Below, piece after piece: positions 1 through 11,499 of a stretch of DNA of 64,000 nucleotides. How positions within the stretch are numbered: the stretch's first letter is position 1; every line of letters starts with the position of its first letter. A program made the translations under genes and the position numbers. The notes below the pieces were generated by a model. The model saw only the letters and a program-made list of their open reading frames with translations. It searched no databases and had not been told where the DNA came from. The DNA comes from Dicaeum eximium. Its lineage: Eukaryota > Chordata > Aves > Passeriformes > Dicaeidae. Location of the stretch: the NCBI GenBank assembly GCA_013396995.1, contig VWZP01007855.1, forward strand, positions 809,464 to 873,463. Reading direction: 5' to 3'.

Positions 1-894
1 CCCTTTTCCAGTGCATTTTATGTAACGTTGATCACACACAAACACTTGGAATTCACCTTCTGCTTGAGGATGGCCCACGGGGTTGCTGCACTTCCATGGA
101 TGTTCCTTTGCACAGCTGTGTCCCATTGCCACACCGAAGGAAAGATGTCCTCAGCACCTTGCCCTGCAGCTTTCCTGCACGCATCACACCATCCCTTGGC
201 CTTTGGTTTCTTCACCAGCTTTTGCCTGGAAGCCATTCCTGGAATTTGTCAGCTGTAGCATGGAACAAGCCTCGCTCTCTGAATCAGCTGCTCCACAAAG
301 GCCGAGCCATGGATCTGCCTGATCTTTGGTGGCCTGAGCCATGAAAGCCACCGTGCAGCCATGCACTGGACAGCCTTCCATTTATTTATTTCCTCTTTAA
401 GTTACCTGTTTCCAGCAGCTGGGGTTCAACTCATCCTACGACAGGAATTGCTTTCATTACAAGCACCTCCTGCCAGGTTGACTGGATGTCTCTTACTGAT
501 CTGAAGAGTCCTGGAACAAGGACCTTTCTACTTCCCAAGGCATGCTATCTCATCCTCATTTTTTCAAGTAGGATACAAGATTTTCCCTGTCTTCACCACA
601 CAAGTGATAGATGTGGTCACCTTCACACCATGGCAGTGAAGGAACAGAGGGCAGGAATCCTGTACAGGATCCCTACAGGATGGATCCAGCTCAACCAGTC
701 ACCCAGGGAAATGGGGGCACAGGCAGATCCTCCTGAGTGATGAGCACCACTGTCCCCATATCAGCTCCTGGGTACACAGTTATAGAGCATGGTCCAGGAT
801 GGATTCATGGGAATAACAGAACAAAAGGTGTGCAGGACCCTTCCTCCATTGTCTTTGCTCACTGCTGCAGGTAGACACCAATTGTTCTCCCCAT
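1..894. other. Unannotated unique DNA
   Basis: No repeat, RNA gene or supportable exon is visible. Several short open frames overlap each other on both strands, which is what chance gives in moderately GC-rich vertebrate DNA. No splice-bounded frame, Kozak-like start or recognisable peptide stands out. CpG is sparse. Confidence 0.5.
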
Positions 895-1164
895 GTTTGA
901 GAAGAGAAGGGCGAAGGGCTTTAAACTGAAGGAGTGGATTGGTTTAGACTGGATATTGGGAAGAAATTCTCCCCTGTGAGGGTGGTGAGGCCCTGGCACA
1001 AGCTGCCCACAGAAGCTGTGCCTCCCCATCCCTGGAAGTGTCCAAAGCCAGGCTGAATTGGGCTTGGAGCAACCTGGGATGGTGGAAGGTGTCCCTGCCC
1101 ACAGCAGAGGGGCTGGATGGTTTTTAATGTCCAACCTAAAGCACCTCGGGATTCTATGATCCTG
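895..1164 (+). mobile_element. CR1 LINE fragment, 3' end, sense on +
   Basis: The text runs through the standard CR1 3' region: a 'gtgagggtggtgaggccctgg' block near 978, then the 'catccctggaagtg' block, the 'ggatggtggaaggtgtccctgccc' block, and finally a diverged tail ending in ATTCTATGAT at 1151-1160. It is a heavily 5'-truncated copy of about 270 bp, which is normal for CR1. Mutations inside the conserved blocks suggest it is old. The start is approximate, since homology fades upstream of the 'ggctttaaactgaa' block near 917. Confidence 0.88.
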
Positions 1165-1330
1165 GACACATCTGGGCCTGGCTGCAGCCCCAGCAACACG
1201 TGTACACTGAGTTCACATGTGCTCAACAGCAGTGACTCAAATCAAAAGGCTACACATCAACCCACCCTTTTTCCTCCCCTTTCCTGCTCCCACCCCCACC
1301 CTGGGTCAGTACACAGAGCACAAACCTTCC

Positions 1331-1360
1331 TTCTCTTTTTTTCTTTTTTTTTTTTTTTTC
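1331..1360. repeat. Pyrimidine/T-rich tract
   Basis: A run of T broken by single C residues, with the longest stretch at about 1344-1359. It is plain low complexity. It lies about 170 bp downstream of a CR1 end but is not contiguous with it, so it is probably independent. Confidence 0.8.
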
Positions 1361-1557
1361 CCTTCGAAGCGAAACATTCTGTATCTTATTTATTTTGAAA
1401 ACAATTTATAAGGGCGATAATAACATCCTTTGGCTCCTTGCCTCTGTAGCCCCGGGCTCTATTCATGCCTCATTATGGGAACAGCACACACCCTGCCACG
1501 TACAGGCAACTCACTGTACGCTCATTAAAATCCTGTAGGTACTGGCTGATATAAACA

Positions 1558-1935
1558 AAGAGGAAAGTGCACCAGTGCTAGAAAGCCGAGCGCTGAAAGC
1601 GACTGCAGGATAGGTCGTGTGGTTCAGCGACGCGGCTCGGAATCCTGGAAATCTGAAAAACCTTTTGTGGTTCCGGCATCCCACGCAACCGCGTGCCGTC
1701 CCTGGACGAGCGGCGCGGCTACGCCAGGAGGCAGTCGCTTGACACGGATCCACGCTAGGGCCGACGCAAAAGAAGAAAAAAAAAATAAAAATAGAAATCG
1801 CGTTCGCCTTCTGCAGGAGGAGATAAATAACGCAAAAATCAAAGCGGCTGTGACGGAAAACTTTGGAGGAAAATCCGAGCCTTGGAAAGCCCAGGCTCTT
1901 GTTGGAAGAGTAACGCGCCTCAAAATGGCGAAGAA
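1558..1935. promoter_or_regulatory. CpG-dense patch, candidate CpG island or conserved regulatory element
   Basis: I count roughly 33 CpG in about 350 bp, in a window where CpG is otherwise rare, while GC content is only moderate. CpG retention at this level usually means the DNA is unmethylated in the germ line, as in CpG islands and some developmental enhancers. Short motifs visible include ATCAAAG (TCF/LEF-like core, 1838-1844) and AAAATGGCG (YY1-like, 1922-1930). An open frame spans it on each strand, but neither peptide resembles a known protein. It could be a promoter of an unannotated transcript, an enhancer, or a decayed first exon; the sequence alone does not decide. Confidence 0.45.
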
Positions 1936-1989
1936 GAGGAAGAAAAATGTGCAGAATGTCCTTGCATTGTGTAAAGAGTAATTGCACTG

Positions 1990-4559
1990 GAAAGGAGTTA
2001 TAAAGTAAGTAAACATAACTTCCAGTTTGATCCATATTAAGATTTATTGACCCTGAAAGTCAATATTCTCTGCACCAGGGCCAAGGTTAACATTGAGTTT
2101 GAGGCCAATGGGAAAGTTGTAATGAAGTGCTGCTTAAGAGGCCCTTACAGAAGTATCTGGTTTTGCAGGAGGGTTGGAAGTCTTTCCACATGATCAGCCC
2201 CATCTTCCTCTACATTCCAAAGGCATCCAAATCTGCCAGCTTTTCTGTGAAATCCCAGCCCATTAACACTGTGCCAAACTGATAAACCCTTTGGATAGCT
2301 TTTCCAGCAGAAGTCTAAACCACCTCTATGCTACATTCACCCTGAGGCTTTGATCATGGTCAGGACCCACTCGTCCCAATCCAGGGTAAACACAGATGGA
2401 AGGAAAAGTTGACCTCAGCTGATGACAAGCTAAGAACACGTTTGATGATGCTGTAGGAAAAAGCAATATTAGTGATTTTCTGCCCTTTGGCAGAAATTTG
2501 GCAGAAATTCCTGCTTCTATTTTTAGCAGGCATAAACCATCACAGCAGAGATTTGTACGGTTGTGCAAGTAGAAAGTATTTCTTTGGAGCCAATAAAGAC
2601 ATGACAGTTTTCCTACAAGGAAGGAACTCATCCTGTGCTCTCACACCCTGGCCATGCCATTGCAATTTTACAATTTTCTTAGAAATCCATTGTGTGATTT
2701 TAGATGTACAGAGAGCAAACAACCTCTGTATATTAGAAGTAAAGCTGTTGCCCAAAGTCTGCTCTGAGGCATAACATTATACTTCCAGAACGTTTGTGCC
2801 TGCAAAAACCTGGATATCCAAGGCTGGTTTGGGCATTTGCCTAAAACCTTACTGCACCTGCAGAAAGATTTGTGTCCCAGACATGGCCTGTTTTCCTCAG
2901 TTCTACCAATTAGACCAATAAATGGTACCACTTCTCCCAGTGAACCTTTGCTTCCCTAAAAATGCTCTGCCAAATCTTCCTTAACAAGAGGTGGAGGACA
3001 GGGCTGGAAAGAAGACCATGGTTTTTATGAACCTGGTGACAGCACAATCCAGCAGAGCTGACCACGAATTGTGCAAATATTTTTGGAGACTGTACAAGAC
3101 CACAGACCTGAGAGGGAACATGGATTTCTTTGGAGCACAGAGGGAAAGCAGCACAGCACTTATTTCAGTCCAGTTCCAGAGGAACAACTTACTTTTGAAA
3201 GTCCTTTGAATAAAGTTGCAATGTTTTCCCCAGGACTTTGCTGGGTTTGTACATTTTAATGTCCTTCTCCAGCTGCTCGCTTTCTCCTTGTGTTCATTAA
3301 GACATTTGGTTTTGTTACAAGGTCTGGGCAAGAGAAAAATAGCTGTATGTATATTTAAACAGACTATTAAAATAAAGAGCACCATGTACTGGCACAGAAG
3401 AATTCATGGTGTTATTCATATGTTTCTGGGCTCAGTGAGGCTGTTGCTGTGCACAGCAAACAGCACCTCACCAGTGTTCTCGTCACAGCCTTGTTTGTCT
3501 GTGTTTCATTTTTCCTTCTCCAAAAAGCACCAGATTTGGGTCAGAACCTGCAAAACAAAACTGTGTTTTCTTGGAGGGATGATTTGAGGAAATGGGTTCC
3601 TGTGACCACTTTTGGCTTTCCATCCTCTTTAAACATCTCCCACTGACCCTCTACAGTTGTGTCTTGCTCTGTGTAGGATCCTCTTTAATGAGCTAAAATA
3701 GGAAGCACCTCAGCAGGGTCTAAGGGATGTATCCAGGATGCTTCATTATGTGGGAATTAAGCATAAAACTGGAGAGAAATATGGATAAATGGGAAGTATG
3801 TCATCAAATGGGAGCCTCACCCCATTTACCAGTAAGACAAGACTGCAAGCCACTCTCCCAGACCATCAGGCAAGCCAGGTCTCAGGACAAGGAGACTTCC
3901 TGGGAAAGGAGACTCAGTGCCTGAAATCCAGTGACAGCTGCAAGCACATCCCCAAAGCCCCATTGCAGCCCTTCCTCAAGACACAATCAGGGAGAAGCCA
4001 GCATCAACCTAACCCTTTATTTAGCTGAGTTTCACAACAATTACTGCATAACTTGGCAGCGGGGGCATGGCCGTACATGGACTAGGAGAGTGCTCAGTGA
4101 ACAGGGAGGCGAGCTGGAAATGCCATTTTCCCACACTTCCTTACAGAATCAATTTTCTTCTCCCAAATGACAAACAGACAACAGAAGAAGAAGGAAGAAG
4201 CTGTTGCTATTCACTGGGTCTGGGAGTGTATTAAATACGACATGGTCACAGCAGTTTTGACAATACAAGATACAGCCTTTTGCATTTCTGCACAAAAACA
4301 TATTTTGTCCCTAAAAGAAGCCACTATTAATTTTGTGCAAAATATGAACACATTCCCACCCAAATCCCATCATCAGCACTTGAGTATTTGAGGCAATTCA
4401 ACTTTGCAAAGAAAGTTTTGAGGTCCATAGTCAGTGAACATCACTCCCTTGGGAGCAGGGAAAAGTACAGGCAAGAGCTGTGAGGTTTTGAGCTTTCAGC
4501 TCAGAGAGTTTATACCTTTAAGAGGCACAAAACAAAAAAGAAACCCAATCCTTGAGGTA
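1990..4559. other. Unannotated unique DNA
   Basis: Mixed composition with no CR1, LTR or RNA gene recognised. Open frames are short and mutually overlapping. Some AT-rich stretches (about 2460-2760 and 3290-3400) have AATAAA-like hexamers, but without an exon upstream these cannot be called polyadenylation sites. Confidence 0.45.
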
Positions 4560-5150
4560 AATCACTGCAAAGAGTGCCCGTTTTTGTCCTCGCAGGCCTG
4601 AGCAGCCCCACAAAAAGCCCCGGGGCACAGGCTCCTCATTTGGCAGGGCTCAGCGCAGCAGCGGGGCCGGGAATACTTTTACGCCGGAGAATTTGGCTTG
4701 TAACGAGGCTTTTCAGGAACATGGCAATTGCCCACGTGAACGCATGGCTTCCTGCATTAATATGCTAAAGAGACAAGACAAGCATCTTTAGCTACAGCTG
4801 AGGACTAATTAAGACTGCTCTTTTACAAATATTGCATGGTTCGTTCCATTCTTCCCCGATTAAGAACAAAAGAAGAAAGAAGTCATTTATTGTCATGAGT
4901 CACTTCAGATACAATGGAAGGAATTCCAACAGATGACTGAGACAAAACAAAAGCTGACATTATGAAAGCCATGTCTAAACACTAATTTAAACTGTCAACT
5001 TGCTAGTGAGGAAGGTTCATGACAGAGGGAGTATTAAAACTTAAAAGAGCACATAAATCATTGAAGAGATTAGCAGCGTGTGATGGGGCCAAAGTAGCCG
5101 CGCTGGAAACTCGCTGACTGGTGGCGAGCTCCTCGTAATTTGGGGTAAAT
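4560..5150. promoter_or_regulatory. Candidate conserved non-coding regulatory element
   Basis: A CpG-retaining left part (about 4600-4745) passes into an AT-rich right part with many developmental-factor motifs: an E-box CACGTG at 4733-4738, an octamer-like ATGCTAAA at 4762-4769, a homeodomain core TAATTA at 4806-4811 and an AP-1-like TGAGTCA at 4896-4902. A second CpG cluster lies near 5088-5140. No repeat family or coding frame accounts for the segment. The call is inference from motif density and composition; such short motifs occur by chance. Confidence 0.35.
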
Positions 5151-8100
5151 GCCGTGTTTTGCCAACAGTCCTGGACTAAAATGAGTAGTTTGGGCTGCGT
5201 TCCCAGAAGTGGGACTCTGTGTGAGTCAGTGGCGTTACTCCTGTTTCCAGCAGGTGAGGATCAGACCCTTTGTGGCCCACATCAGATAAAATCTGGCCTG
5301 GGCTTTCCTCCGCCTCATCAGAAATGCTCAGTTTCGGAAAGGAGCCAAAAAATGGCTTTGGGTCACATCCGGAGCTGCTGTAAGTGATCATGACTGACTT
5401 CCTCAAGCTGGTTACACCACTCAGGAACCTTCCCTTTTAATAGCACCACGGTACCTCCTCTCTTCTGATTTAGAGGGGGTTCATCTTGAGGTAGTGCCCT
5501 GTAGTTCTCTGCAGCCCTGTAATTCCAGCTTCCCACTGGCAGGAAACTCGCTCACCTCCACTTAATTAAAAAACATGGCAGATGAAAATGTGCTGCAAGG
5601 TTTCACTCGTGAATTTTTCCCCTACGTATTAGAACAGTTTCTGACAAAATAAGCGAGCACGTGCTTTTCAGCCCATTTGATTTTTCAACAGGTACATGGC
5701 CTCCAGCTCTCACACATCAGCTCTGCTTGTTTTGTATAAGTCTTGGAGGGGCCATGAACAACAGTCCTGCAAAATGAAAGAATGAAAGAATTTATATCAT
5801 CTAAAATCTCTGTCTTTATCTGCTTGCTCCCATTGTTGCTAATACTCCCAAAACAGAGAAACCATTATGGGTTACCAAGGTAGAATGACTCATATTGATG
5901 GATTTAAGAAGATTTAGCATCTATCTCAGCTATTTTAAAATCCAGGTGACCCTGAAATCCACACCAGCAAAAGCTCCATCTTTTCTTCAACTCAACATGC
6001 AGTCTTCTTCCCTGCTTCCTCACAGACCAGAAAGCAACCAGTGACCCTGTTCCCCCAAAATTTAGTTTAGTGAAAGGCCAAGAAAGTATTTGATAAGTTG
6101 CTGAATAAGAAGAGCTGAGAAAATACAGTTATTTGCCCAGCTGAGGGCATTGCTGTGGGGACTGGTGGGCAATACTGTTTCTCCTGGACACCAGCAATGA
6201 AGAAGATCCCCATCCCACTGTACCACTCTCCCAAAGATGGGGATATTATTCTGGACAGATCACAGGCTCCCTTTAACTGCCTGAGCATCACTCTAATGTC
6301 AGTGGGGAGACTCTGCACTGGGAAGGTCCAGGCCTTCACATCCTGCTGGAATTAAGTCACTCTCAGCTTTGGCTCCAATTCAGGCAGAAGTTCAAAAAGT
6401 CAGTTATAAAATAAATAAAAAGAGGGAAAGTAAATGAGATGCAGAGCCCTTTAACTTAAAGGGATGAAATCACTGTGAAAGTTGGGGAGGGATTTACTGT
6501 GAGTTTAGACATAATCAGGATCCTTTCCTGCATCCTCATGTTTCACTGAGCTTGCTGGAGAGGAACAGATTTTCTTCTTCACATCTTTGCCATGGAAACC
6601 ACTACAGATTTTCCTATATTACCATTGGCTAGTTGTGTTCTGATGGTCTTTGGGTCTGGTGTTTTGGGCATTGCAGAAGGGCTGGTCAAGAGGACTGGCC
6701 TTGCTGAGTCAAGAGGTGACAGAAGATGACAGGTAAATAACAGGATGAAACTGGCCACATCCACAAAAGGAGAGGTTTAAAAAGAAGTAGACAATAAATT
6801 TTTTAAGCGGTGGCAAGCTTCTTATGAAGACCAGATGAAAGGCTATTGCAGAAACCAGGACAAGAAATGAGATCCTGGTTGAGAGCTTTAGCTGTGGGAA
6901 TAGAGGAATCCCACTGTGTTAGGGATGTTCTGCAGAAAATCTAGAAGAATTGACTGTGGAGGAGAGGGCACTGAGGTGACCAGAAGATATAGACAAGAGT
7001 GGAGGCATGGCTACGTTATCCTTGGCATGCAACAGAGAAACAAGCAGAGAAACAAGGAAAGAAGAATGGATGTTGGTCAGTTCAGGAGTGAGATCTGTGA
7101 GCCATTTGTGGCTGGGAAGTTAGCAGCAGAGAGATCCCAGCTGGATTTTTCTGGAGTGGTAGAATTGGAAAAGGAGGAGGTCCCATGTGAAAGTTAGAGC
7201 TGGACAAAGCGAATGCAAACTTGCAGGATTAACAGAAGAGGCAGAAGCAGAGAGAAACACAAAAGAGGAGATTTCATGATGAAGATCATCACTTTCTCTC
7301 CAACAGATGCCAGTCTGGTCAAGGTAGAGGAGAATGGGAGCATGGGGCTTGCTCCAAAAATGCCCCCTCATCCAGACATGAGGGTCATCTGCAAGACCAC
7401 CAAGTCCTGGTCTGGCTAGTTGGGGGCAGTGACCTTCAGGCACAAACAGGGCAAAACAAACCACCCAACAAGGGATGTGCTCTGGGCTCTTTGGTTACTG
7501 TTCCTCAGAGCCTCCAGTGAGGAAGATGAACTCGATGTGAGGCCACTGGCATTGGTGAAGTCATGCACCAGGCTGGTATCTCGTTCTGCAGCATCACTTT
7601 AACACCACTGGAGCTTTCCCAGAAGACTCAGCTTAAAGTTGCGGCAGTGCAGGGGTGAATCAGGCCTTTCCTTTCCACACTGACATCAATAAAGCTACAC
7701 CCAGGGTAAAATTAGCCCCAGGATAGTTATTCTGACACTTTAACAATAGAAACTTTTGAGGGTTTATATTTGTTTTGCTTTCCTTTTTCCCCCTGCCCCT
7801 GCCCCCCTTCCTTTATTTTAATGATTCTCCACTAAACTCACTTCCACAGCATGGAAGGGGAGGGAGATGTCCCTGGGCTCTTTGTGTGAGAGGATCATGA
7901 AGCAAGAGTCAATGTAGCTGTGCTGACAAACAGATCAGGCTTTGGAGATCTGAGCCTGAATGTTACCTTATGTTTTAGCAGCTTCACTGGCTCCAACGCC
8001 TCAGACTGCTTGAATTTCCCACCAGCTCAGCGCAGTTCTATTCCACATATTTTAGGGGTTGAATTAGTCTGGAGCTCAAAGGAGCAGCATTTCCAGACCC

Positions 8101-8359
8101 TTGATGAAGAGCATGTCTATCAGTTGAGATCAAGAAGAGCTGCCAAGCTTTTCCAAGGTTTTTTGTCTGCGTCTGAAGTGTGGATGAGCTGCTCAGCCCT
8201 GCGGGGTTATTTAAGGACCCTCTGGTATCTGCCGTGATATGAAGACAACGTAAATATCCTTATGTGTGTTTGTGTTGATGGAATAGAGGTCCATAAATCC
8301 ATGAGCAGTTGGCTGCATTTTTAGCTCAGCTCCCATCCATGTTTGTAAACCCCAAAGAG
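5151..8359. other. Unannotated unique DNA
   Basis: No repeat or exon could be recognised. A purine-rich segment at about 6790-7330 gives open frames on both strands, but their translations have no family resemblance. Small A/G-rich tracts (for example the GAATGAAA repeat near 5777) are minor. Confidence 0.45.
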
Positions 8360-8369
8360 CCCCAAATCT

Positions 8370-8640
8370 GTGTCCAACACGGAGCAGTTACGGAACACGC
8401 TGTAATCCCGTAATGCGAACCAGAGCGGGCCCGCGAACCGTGCAGCTCTGGAGAGAATTCCTGACACGATCCTTTTACGTATTTTATGTTAATGACTTCC
8501 ATCTCAGGAACACACACAAACAATGCCCCATTAGACGTTCCCTTTGGCACTCGGACAGCAGCGCAGGCTGCCGCGTGTGCCGGAGCGGCCGCAGTACGGA
8601 CGGGAGGCCATGGCTGGATGCTGCTCACGGGAAGCAACCG
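8370..8640. promoter_or_regulatory. CpG-dense patch with GC palindromes, candidate regulatory element
   Basis: About 22 CpG occur in about 260 bp, against near absence in the flanks. It contains two perfect GC palindromes: GCGGGCCCGC at 8425-8434 and GCGGCCGC (a NotI site, a classical CpG-island marker) at 8585-8592. Between them is an AT-rich core with TTACGTA and ATTAGA elements. The open frames crossing it have no recognisable product. This may be an unmethylated enhancer or a small CpG island of an unannotated transcript. Confidence 0.42.
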
Positions 8641-9689
8641 AAGGACAGCGTGCAAAGAGCAGAGCTGAGACTAACTCCTGCTTTGGGTTTCTTCACTGTG
8701 GGCTTTTCCAGGAGAAAAGTCTCCAGCTGATTGCCTGAGAGGGCTCGTGGATGTTGGAGCAGTGCCATGATCCCAGAGACCCTAAAGCTCGTCTTTGTGG
8801 GAGATAGAAATTCCCTCCTCCACATCGCCGTGCCGTGAGCAGGTGTAGCACAGAGAGGACAGAGCTTGGGATAAATGGTACCTGTCTGGTCCTTTTTCCT
8901 GGTCCTTTTTCCAGTTCTAGGGACACACAGATACTTAACTCTTTAAACAAGCCTTGGGACTACCTGGCAAATATTATTCTGGTGGAAAGAAAGAGGCTGG
9001 ATCACTGAGAGCAGGGATGTGCAGAGCTTTGCTGCAGGCTGGGACACAGATATCACTTAGAGAGGGGAAGGGGCACAGCTCTGAGAACTGAGGGTACAAA
9101 TCCTGCTGTTGTGGGGAGCTCATGGGGACCTCAGCTCTGGGAAGCAGGCAGAGGGAAAGGGAGGAGAAGAGGCCACATTTGCAGAAGCAACTGCTGGAAG
9201 AGGACATGTAAAACAAGTCCTCTGTCACAACAAGGGAGATTCCTCATCTTTAATAAGATGCCCACAGGTTTGTCAGCTCACCACAGGAGCAATTCCAGTT
9301 CCAGCAGGCATTGTGCCCCACGGCCAGCAGGATGGGATCCACAGGGACCCTCCATCCCCAGAGGCACCCAGCACTCTCCAGCAGGCAGGAATCACCAGCA
9401 CCATCCCACACCAGCTTAGTAGGCAACCCCCAGGAAAAGCAGAAAGGAGAAGATGTCTCCAAATACCCAGCAGTTTCATACAATTTTGAAATGCTCTAAG
9501 CCCTCAGAGACTGTGTTTTCCTTCTCTGCCAGATTTTTTCATTACTAAAATGAAGATTTCAAGGGCTTACACGACGCAGGCCTTTGGTTGCAGCAAAGCA
9601 AGACACACTGGCTCTGGTGCCACAGAGAAGCAGTGTCTGAGCTGGGACATTTCTGCTCAGGATGTACTTTTAAAGCAATTAAAAAACAG
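8641..9689. other. Unannotated unique DNA
   Basis: Moderately GC-rich, no repeat recognised. Both strands carry 60-126 residue open frames between 8970 and 9500 that overlap in different frames. None has a known domain, signal peptide or convincing low-complexity signature, so I treat them as chance. Confidence 0.45.
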
Positions 9690-10045
9690 CTCTGACTTTG
9701 AATAGTAACACTGAAGCGGAATTCACTCCAACATTCACTAGCCCAAATGTCTTTGCTGAAATCACGCTGTTCCCCTATTGTTGTTTAACAATAAATCCTG
9801 CCCCAGGGGAAATGCGTATAAATATGAATTTAAGAGTTCCCAGATACAAAGTATCTCCACTTTTTTTACCCTCCCGAGAGATAAATTGCTTAGGAATCTT
9901 CCAACAAAGATGTGTTTTTTTGATGCTTTTCCCCTTAACACTCTAAAATGATTCTGTATGAGGGGAGAGCATCCAGACACTGTAGCACAATGAAGAAAAG
10001 TATCTTAATAAATAAAATAATTCCTTTATTTTAGTGCTGAGGCAT
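9690..10045. promoter_or_regulatory. Candidate AT-rich non-coding element with paired SOX-like cores
   Basis: At 9777-9792 the text reads ATTGTT, four bases, AACAAT: a perfect inverted pair of SOX-type cores. The flanks are AT-rich with short runs resembling TATA and MEF2/homeobox sites (about 9810-9835). No repeat or frame explains the stretch. The pair points outward (tail-to-tail), not in the head-to-head arrangement I recall for SOXE dimer sites, so the functional reading is tentative. Confidence 0.3.
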
Positions 10046-10566
10046 TAAATACCATGGTCTGCATGCAGATGTGCTGCTCTGGAGCCCAGCTGGACTGTTC
10101 TGTGGGAAGGGTAATGTGGATTGCTGTGTTCACTGTTCCCTCTCTCAATGTTCTGGAGCCCAAGAGGCAGTTTTGGAGCTACCCAAGGGTCCCCACTGCC
10201 TTCTCCATCTCAGGGATGTGCTATGCAGATGTGCTTTTGTTAGAAACTTCATTTTACAGCTGAGGGGAGGGGAATGCTGAAGCTCCAAACCTGGATTCCT
10301 TGTTCTTTGTGGTCCCATGGATGCCAAAGTGGTGGCAACCTGTGATCTGCAGGTCAGGGGGATAAATGGACCTAGAACTGTGACTTGAAAAACAACTGAA
10401 TTAGGTCTCATCTCTGCATCACATCCTGGCCCTCATTAAGTGTAGAAGTATACATGGACAGCAGTCTTGTGTGGTCCAAAAAATGTTGGTGAATAGCTTC
10501 ACAACCCTCCACTGAGTATATGTCAGCCAGATTTTGAATTTAGCCTATTTGTGTTTGTGGGTTGAG

Positions 10567-10673
10567 AGAGAAGAGAGAAGAGAAGAGAAGAGAAGAGAAG
10601 AGAAGAGAAGAGAAGAGAAGAGAAGAGAAGAGAAGAGAAGAGAAGAGAAGAGAAGAGAAGAGAAGAGAAGAGG
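10567..10673. repeat. (AGAAG)n pentanucleotide microsatellite
   Basis: Nineteen perfect tandem AGAAG units occupy 10576-10670, preceded by a slightly imperfect GAGAGAAG lead-in. The strand is entirely purine, and the unit makes the tract a mirror repeat. Open frames of about 70 residues on both strands here (EEKRR-type and LLFSS-type repeats) are by-products of the microsatellite, not genes. Confidence 0.97.
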
Positions 10674-11499
10674 AGGCATATGTGATATCCACAATCAGAT
10701 ATGTCTAGAAATGCAGACAATATTGCAAACTCTCTAAGCATGGTAAAGTGCAGAATTTATCTCTTTTTGCTTTTCTTTTTTTAACACTTCACCCCTAATA
10801 ATGTTCTCCTCTTAAAGAAACCCTAAAGGTGATTCATCCAGAGTGGGGAAAGGCACATGTGCACCTTGGCAAGGCATGAGCTGTGTGGTGCAATGGATGC
10901 TGAGCACAGGCAGAGCATCCGACCTCCCTGACTGCTGGTGGAAAGACTCCACACATTTTCCATGAGGGCTGGACACAGTCCCTGGGAGTAACTTGGTAAA
11001 GCCCCAGGCACTTGGAGAAATGTTGAAACTAATCCAGCTAAAGCTCCACCTGGAAAGCAGTGGGTGGGAAAAAGACCTCAGTGATTGGGATGCCAAAAAA
11101 GCAGAGGTGACATAGCAGTGGAGAGGGATCCTGCGAGAGGGACTGCCATGCTCAGCTGCTGCAGAGGAAAATATTTGGGGTTCACCACCTCATTTCTATG
11201 TGTTTGTCCATCCCAAGTGTTAATTAATCCTCTGTGATAACAACCTAACAAAGAACTTCTACCCTGCCCAACAGCCACAGTTACTAATTACTGCTGACTC
11301 CCTCTATCAACTTTTCTTTCACTCTAGTTTTGCCCTGGGTTTTTCCATCACTGCATTGAACTTTTGAGGGAGAACAGCTCATCTTCTATGATATTTTCCA
11401 AGGCACTGGTGGTACCGAGGGAGAATTAACCATCTTTATGGTTTTTGCTGTGAAACATTCCCTCTGCTCCCCTCCCTTTCCCATAAAAAGTCAGAAATG
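10674..11499. other. Unannotated unique DNA
   Basis: Nothing recognisable apart from small open frames on the minus strand (about 10812-11278) without known similarity. No CR1 blocks were seen. Confidence 0.45.

Noticed and set aside
1619..1981. 120-codon + frame in the CpG-dense patch as a possible first exon
   Set aside because: The peptide has no recognisable domain, a comparable minus-strand frame overlaps it, and no splice donor could be defended. CpG density alone does not make it coding.
10523..10741. Open frames on both strands across the AGAAG array
   Set aside because: The peptides are pentapeptide repeats dictated by the microsatellite; there is no independent coding evidence.
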